7,982 bases of DNA from Candidatus Aenigmatarchaeota archaeon. Lineage in GTDB: Archaea > Aenigmatarchaeota > Aenigmatarchaeia > GW2011-AR5 > WALA01. The notes beneath the pieces are model-generated. The model was not told the origin of the DNA. It worked only from the letters and a program-made list of their open reading frames with translations, and searched no databases. Below are positions 5,381 to 7,982 of the stretch, one piece after another. Where the stretch lies: the NCBI GenBank assembly GCA_015523085.1, contig WALA01000004.1, positions 1 through 7,982 of the forward strand. Direction: 5' to 3'. The translations under genes were made by a program, and so were the position numbers. Position 1 is the stretch's first letter, and the number at the start of each line of letters is the position of its first letter.

Positions 5381-7008
5381 TGAACGTGGTTAGAAATTTC
5401 AATGAGCTCACGGTGGGGTCCGACGTGAAGATATTCGGATGGATTCACAGAATGAGAAAGTACGGAAAGATGATATTCGTTGATGTGAGAAACAGGTCAG
5501 GCATAGTTCAATGTGTCGTCAAGGGCGACGAAATGAAAAAGCTCGATGGCGTTCTTGAAGAGTCAGTTGTAGAAGTCATCGGTAGCGTCGTTGAGCGCAT
5601 AAAGAAGAACCCGAACGCAAAGCTTGGCGATATTGAGATAAAAGTGGACAACATAAACGTCCTGTCAAAGTCAAAGCCACTCCCACTTGAAATCAAAGAC
5701 CCCGAAATAATAAAGAGCACAAAAGAAGAAACGCGCCTGAAATGGAGATACCTCGACTTAAGGCGTCCGGAAGTGATGCAAAACATAATATTCCGCGCTA
5801 AAGTCGCACGCGCGTTCCGCGAATTCCTGGACGCCCACGGTTTCGTCGAGGTGGAAACTCCTTACTTTGCGAAAAGCACCCCAGAGGGAAGCAGGGACTT
5901 CCTCGTTCCATCGAGGATACACGCTGGAAAGTTCTACGCCCTCGCTCAAAGTCCGCAACTGTACAAGCAGATACTCATGGTCGCCGGATTCGAGAAGTAC
6001 TACCAGTTTGCGCGATGCTTCCGGGACGAAGACCCGCGCGCAGATCGCCAGCCGGAGTTCACGCAAGTTGACATAGAAATGTCATTCGTCACGATGGAAG
6101 ATGTGATGAGCATAATCGAGGACATGGTGAAGTACGTCGTGAAATCGTTGACGGGGAAGGAGCTCGGAAAGTTCCCGATAATATCGTACAAGGACGCGAT
6201 GAACGTGTACGGGACGGACAAGCCGGATCTCAGAATAAAGGAAAAAATAGAAACCGTCGGAAACTTAAAATACATCGTCTCAGACATTGACAACGACGGC
6301 ATCTTAAACGACCTCGCAAAAGTCAAGGGCGTCAAGTTCTCGTACAAGGGAAAGGGGAATTTCGATGATGACCTGAAGAGAATCCCCAAAAGCGGGAATC
6401 TCGTTGCGTATGCAAAGTTTGACGAATCCAACTGGGAGAGTGTTTGTAAATCGCTCGGCGTCGTGCGAAGCATAATAGGAAAATATTCGGACCTTCCGAA
6501 GGAGTACAGGTTTGCGTGGATAGTTGATTTCCCGCTTTTCGAGTTGAACGACAACGGCGAAATAACACCGTCGCACCACCCGTTCACAATGGTGAAGGAC
6601 CCGAAAATGCTTGACGACCCATTGAGCGCGCTATCGCTCGCTTACGACATAGTCCTCAACGGCTCCGAGGTCGGGGGCGGAAGCATAAGAATACACGATG
6701 AAAACGTTCAGAGAAGGATATTTGAAATCCTGAATATGAGCGAGAAGGACATAAATGAGCGCTACGGATTCTTGTTGAAGGCGTTTGAGTACGGAGTTCC
6801 ACCGCACGGCGGCATAGCGTTCGGACTCGAGCGATTCGTATCAAAGCTCCTGTTCAAGGAAAACATACGCGAAGTCATAGCGTTTCCAAAGACATCCGAT
6901 TGGCGCGACCTCATGTCAGAAACCCCGTCCGACATACCGAAAAAGTACATAGACGAAACCATAGTGCCCATGATAAAGAGCCTGAAGGACCGTCATCTCG
7001 TGGAGTGA
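5380..7008 (+). CDS. aspS: aspartyl-tRNA synthetase, bacterial type with shortened insertion domain
   Basis: This 542-residue class IIb synthetase charges tRNA-Asp with aspartate in the cytosol. An N-terminal OB-fold anticodon-binding domain covers about residues 15-95 (IFGWIHRMRKYGKMIFVDVR). The linker RYLDLRRPEV (123-132) leads into the catalytic core. Motif 1 lies around 147-161 (ending VEVETP), followed by STPEGSRDFLVPSR and QSPQLYKQ for aspartate and ATP-site contacts. Motif 2 is YYQFARCFRDED with PEFTQVDIEMSF, and motif 3 is GGIAFGLERF (477-486). STPEGSRDFLVPSR, RADRQPEFTQ and YGTDKPDLR mark the bacterial type rather than the shorter archaeal/eukaryotic type. The GAD-like insertion between YGTDKPDLR and WIVDFPLF is only about 95 residues, clearly shorter than in E. 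coli AspRS (by memory about 160 over the same interval). The position that influences Asp versus Asn tRNA selectivity appears to be Tyr28. The gene is followed after four bases by the DUF218 gene. Confidence 0.97.
   Translation: MNVVRNFNELTVGSDVKIFGWIHRMRKYGKMIFVDVRNRSGIVQCVVKGDEMKKLDGVLEESVVEVIGSVVERIKKNPNAKLGDIEIKVDNINVLSKSKPLPLEIKDPEIIKSTKEETRLKWRYLDLRRPEVMQNIIFRAKVARAFREFLDAHGFVEVETPYFAKSTPEGSRDFLVPSRIHAGKFYALAQSPQLYKQILMVAGFEKYYQFARCFRDEDPRADRQPEFTQVDIEMSFVTMEDVMSIIEDMVKYVVKSLTGKELGKFPIISYKDAMNVYGTDKPDLRIKEKIETVGNLKYIVSDIDNDGILNDLAKVKGVKFSYKGKGNFDDDLKRIPKSGNLVAYAKFDESNWESVCKSLGVVRSIIGKYSDLPKEYRFAWIVDFPLFELNDNGEITPSHHPFTMVKDPKMLDDPLSALSLAYDIVLNGSEVGGGSIRIHDENVQRRIFEILNMSEKDINERYGFLLKAFEYGVPPHGGIAFGLERFVSKLLFKENIREVIAFPKTSDWRDLMSETPSDIPKKYIDETIVPMIKSLKDRHLVE
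7002..7007 (+). promoter_or_regulatory. ribosome binding site of the DUF218 gene
   Basis: GGAGTG overlaps the last codons and the TGA stop of aspS and lies 5 bases before the ATG at 7013. aspS ends in tandem stops (TGA TAA). Confidence 0.6.
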
Positions 7009-7012
7009 TAAA

Positions 7013-7552
7013 ATGTACGATGCAATTGTCATCCTCGCGTGCGGCGTCGGAAAAGACGGCCTCTCCGAAGAGAGCAAGAGAAGGGTTGAGCTCGGCGTCG
7101 ACCTATTCAAGAGAGGAAAGGCAAAGAAAATTTTAATGTCGGGCTCGCAATCGAACGGTGTCGCGACCGAATCCGAGCTCATGAAAGAGTACGCAACCCT
7201 TCTTGGTGTGCCGAAATCGAAAATAATCATCGAGAATGAATCCGTTGATACGATAAGCAGCGCGTACTTCGTTGGAAAAATCGCGCGAAACCTCGATTGG
7301 AAGAGGATAGTCGTTGTGACATCATCGTTCCACACGAGGAGGACGTCGTTCATATTCAAGCACGCAATGCCTGACGTATCAATAAGGTTCAAATACGTCG
7401 ATTCGCACGGAGAGACGGAGCGCGAAAGAAAGCTCTTGAGTATGACGAAAAGATTGGTGCCAATTGGCTCTCGCGGAATCAAAAGAGCTCTCCTGATTTC
7501 ATCAATTTACATCACGCTGAAATCGCTGAATACATTTTCAAAATCTATCTGA
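7013..7552 (+). CDS. DUF218 / YdcF-like family protein
   Basis: This 179-residue protein matches the DUF218 family (YdcF, SanA and ElyC relatives), whose biochemical role is mostly undefined and is linked in some bacteria to envelope functions. Visible family landmarks: an N-terminal strand DAIVILACG, then the RR pair in SKRRVELGVDLFKRGKAKKI (20-40), and the strand LMSGSQ. These are followed by the ATESELMKEYATLLGVPKSKIIIENES segment (51-77) with the conserved Glu residues, and by VVTSSFHTRR (101-110), the family's signature strand and His-x-Arg-Arg. There is no N-terminal membrane anchor, unlike SanA/ElyC, so it should be cytosolic like YdcF. The last ~25 residues are basic and hydrophobic and not part of the core. 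It is cotranscribed with aspS, with a four-base gap. It overlaps the convergent membrane protein gene by 8 bases. Confidence 0.88.
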   Translation: MYDAIVILACGVGKDGLSEESKRRVELGVDLFKRGKAKKILMSGSQSNGVATESELMKEYATLLGVPKSKIIIENESVDTISSAYFVGKIARNLDWKRIVVVTSSFHTRRTSFIFKHAMPDVSIRFKYVDSHGETERERKLLSMTKRLVPIGSRGIKRALLISSIYITLKSLNTFSKSI

Positions 7553-7555
7553 AAA
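7535..7555. repeat. weak inverted repeat at a convergent gene junction
   Basis: TTTTCA (7535-7540) and TGAAAA (7550-7555) form perfect inverted arms around a 9-base loop. The element spans both stop codons of the converging DUF218 and small membrane protein genes. The arms are A+T-rich, so any hairpin would be weak. It could act as a bidirectional 3' end, but chance is likely. Confidence 0.2.
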
Positions 7556-7799
7556 GCGGAATGACGGAGTAAAACCTTATGTTGTAAAGCACGGTCCAAA
7601 CGACAAAGAGAGCCAAAAAGAAATGCCAGAATCCGTTCTTCTCGAATTTGGCAAAGTTGAATTCTCCGACAAGGTAATAGTTGAGAGCCAAGTCAAAAAG
7701 AGTCGATATAGTTAACATTAGCGTGTGTATGTCGACCACATACGATAGAACGCCCATGAGCGCCCCGAAAATGTAATTAGCTATCATCTCTTTCTTCAT
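7545..7799 (-). CDS. small membrane protein, about 84 residues
   Basis: I do not recognise the family. From ATG 7799 it reads MKKEMIANYIFGALMG and contains two or three hydrophobic segments: about residues 7-24, 26-46 (these may form a hairpin through VDIH), and 57-76. A short, moderately charged loop containing EFNFAKFEKNG joins the second and third. The inside-positive start (KK) suggests a cytoplasmic N-terminus. ATG 7799 is chosen over the GTG codons at 7805 and 7808 because GGTGGTGA sits directly upstream. The gene overlaps the end of the RNase HII gene by 23 bases, so the two are probably cotranscribed and translationally coupled. Its stop lies inside the convergent DUF218 gene. Confidence 0.75.
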   Translation of the reverse strand: MKKEMIANYIFGALMGVLSYVVDIHTLMLTISTLFDLALNYYLVGEFNFAKFEKNGFWHFFLALFVVWTVLYNIRFYSVIPLFR

Positions 7800-7982
7800 C
7801 GTCACCACCGAATGAGCTCAGTTTCTTCTGTGAATATTTGTTCTTCAATCTTTTATACGTTATCCACTTCTTCCTTATGTAGTCATTGTCTTTGCCGGAT
7901 GAAATGAGCTCCTCCAAGTACTTCATCGTGACCTCGTCACTCGGATACCCGGATCCGATCGGCTTTCCGAGCTCCTTCTCAA
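7777..7982 (-). CDS. rnhB: ribonuclease HII, C-terminal part (continues past the right edge)
   Basis: The last 67 residues are visible. They contain GSGYPSDEVT, followed after a helix by YIRKKWITYKRL. This corresponds to the C-terminal core of archaeal RNase HII, where GSGYPSD and the R-x-x-W-x-T segment are conserved near the substrate-binding surface. RNase HII cuts the RNA strand of RNA-DNA hybrids and at single ribonucleotides in DNA, during primer removal and repair. The active-site acidic residues lie in the missing N-terminal part. After the core comes a basic stretch, then QKKLSSFG, a PCNA-interaction-like motif lacking the second aromatic, and an acidic tail ending DDEERDDS. The stop at 7777-7779 lies 23 bases inside the next gene, whose ribosome binding site is formed by the Gly-Gly-Asp codons after the motif. 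The identification rests on a short segment but the motif match is strong. Confidence 0.85.
   Translation of the reverse strand, partial: EKELGKPIGSGYPSDEVTMKYLEELISSGKDNDYIRKKWITYKRLKNKYSQKKLSSFGGDDEERDDS
7802..7809 (-). promoter_or_regulatory. ribosome binding site of the 84-residue membrane protein, inside rnhB
   Basis: GGTGGTGA on the minus strand lies 2 bases before the ATG at 7799. It is coded as Gly-Gly-Asp in the RNase HII frame, so the same bases serve both genes. Confidence 0.5.

Noticed and set aside
6000..6587. 195-residue open frame on the minus strand inside aspS
   Set aside because: It is antisense to the motif 2 and insertion regions of AspRS, is Ser/Phe-rich, and has no promoter or ribosome binding site.
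6916..7482. 188-residue open frame on the minus strand across the aspS/DUF218 junction
   Set aside because: It spans two well-supported plus-strand genes and has low-complexity, Ser/Phe-rich content typical of antisense frames.
1..7982. CRISPR array, tRNA/rRNA gene, insertion sequence, toxin-antitoxin or phage defence cluster
   Set aside because: I saw no spaced direct repeats, no tRNA-like cloverleaf in the short intergenic gaps, no transposase, and no terminal inverted repeats.

Overview
The window is best read as a piece of a compact archaeal chromosome. The evidence is AT-rich TATA boxes centred about 23.5 to 25.5 bases upstream of several start codons (leaderless promoters), a NurA-family nuclease, an archaeal-style RNase HII C-terminus, a stand-alone RNase Z, and Shine-Dalgarno sequences (GGAGG, GGTG) in front of internal operon genes. 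Coding density is very high and no intergenic gap exceeds about 100 bases. The lineage cannot be fixed from this window. A small-genome archaeon, possibly DPANN-like, is my guess and no more than that.

Layout: at the left edge is the 5' start of an unknown minus-strand gene (1-43), divergent from a NurA-domain nuclease (107-1018, +). That gene converges on a rhomboid protease (1015-1617, -), and the two stop codons interlock in TTAA. The rhomboid gene is divergent from an unrecognised 200-residue protein gene (1713-2315, +). This converges, with a 23-base overlap, on the end of a three-gene minus-strand operon: a small basic membrane protein (5091-5294), RNase Z (4172-5089), and an APC-family amino acid permease fused at its C-terminus to a class I SAM-dependent methyltransferase (2293-4164). 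The operon is divergent from a plus-strand pair: a bacterial-type aspartyl-tRNA synthetase (5380-7008) followed by a DUF218/YdcF-like protein (7013-7552). The pair converges, with an 8-base overlap, on another minus-strand operon made of the RNase HII C-terminus (7777 to beyond the window edge) and a small membrane protein (7545-7799).

The genes do not form one pathway. They are a mix of RNA processing (RNase Z, AspRS), replication and repair (NurA, RNase HII) and membrane functions (rhomboid, permease-methyltransferase, two small membrane proteins). The points most worth a second look are the permease-methyltransferase fusion, the bacterial-type AspRS with a shortened insertion domain behind archaeal promoter elements, a six-codon mini-ORF overlapping the aspS start codon, a degenerate PCNA-interaction motif in the RNase HII tail, and a strong excess of the palindrome GAGCTC. 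No RNA gene, mobile element, CRISPR array or defence island was seen.
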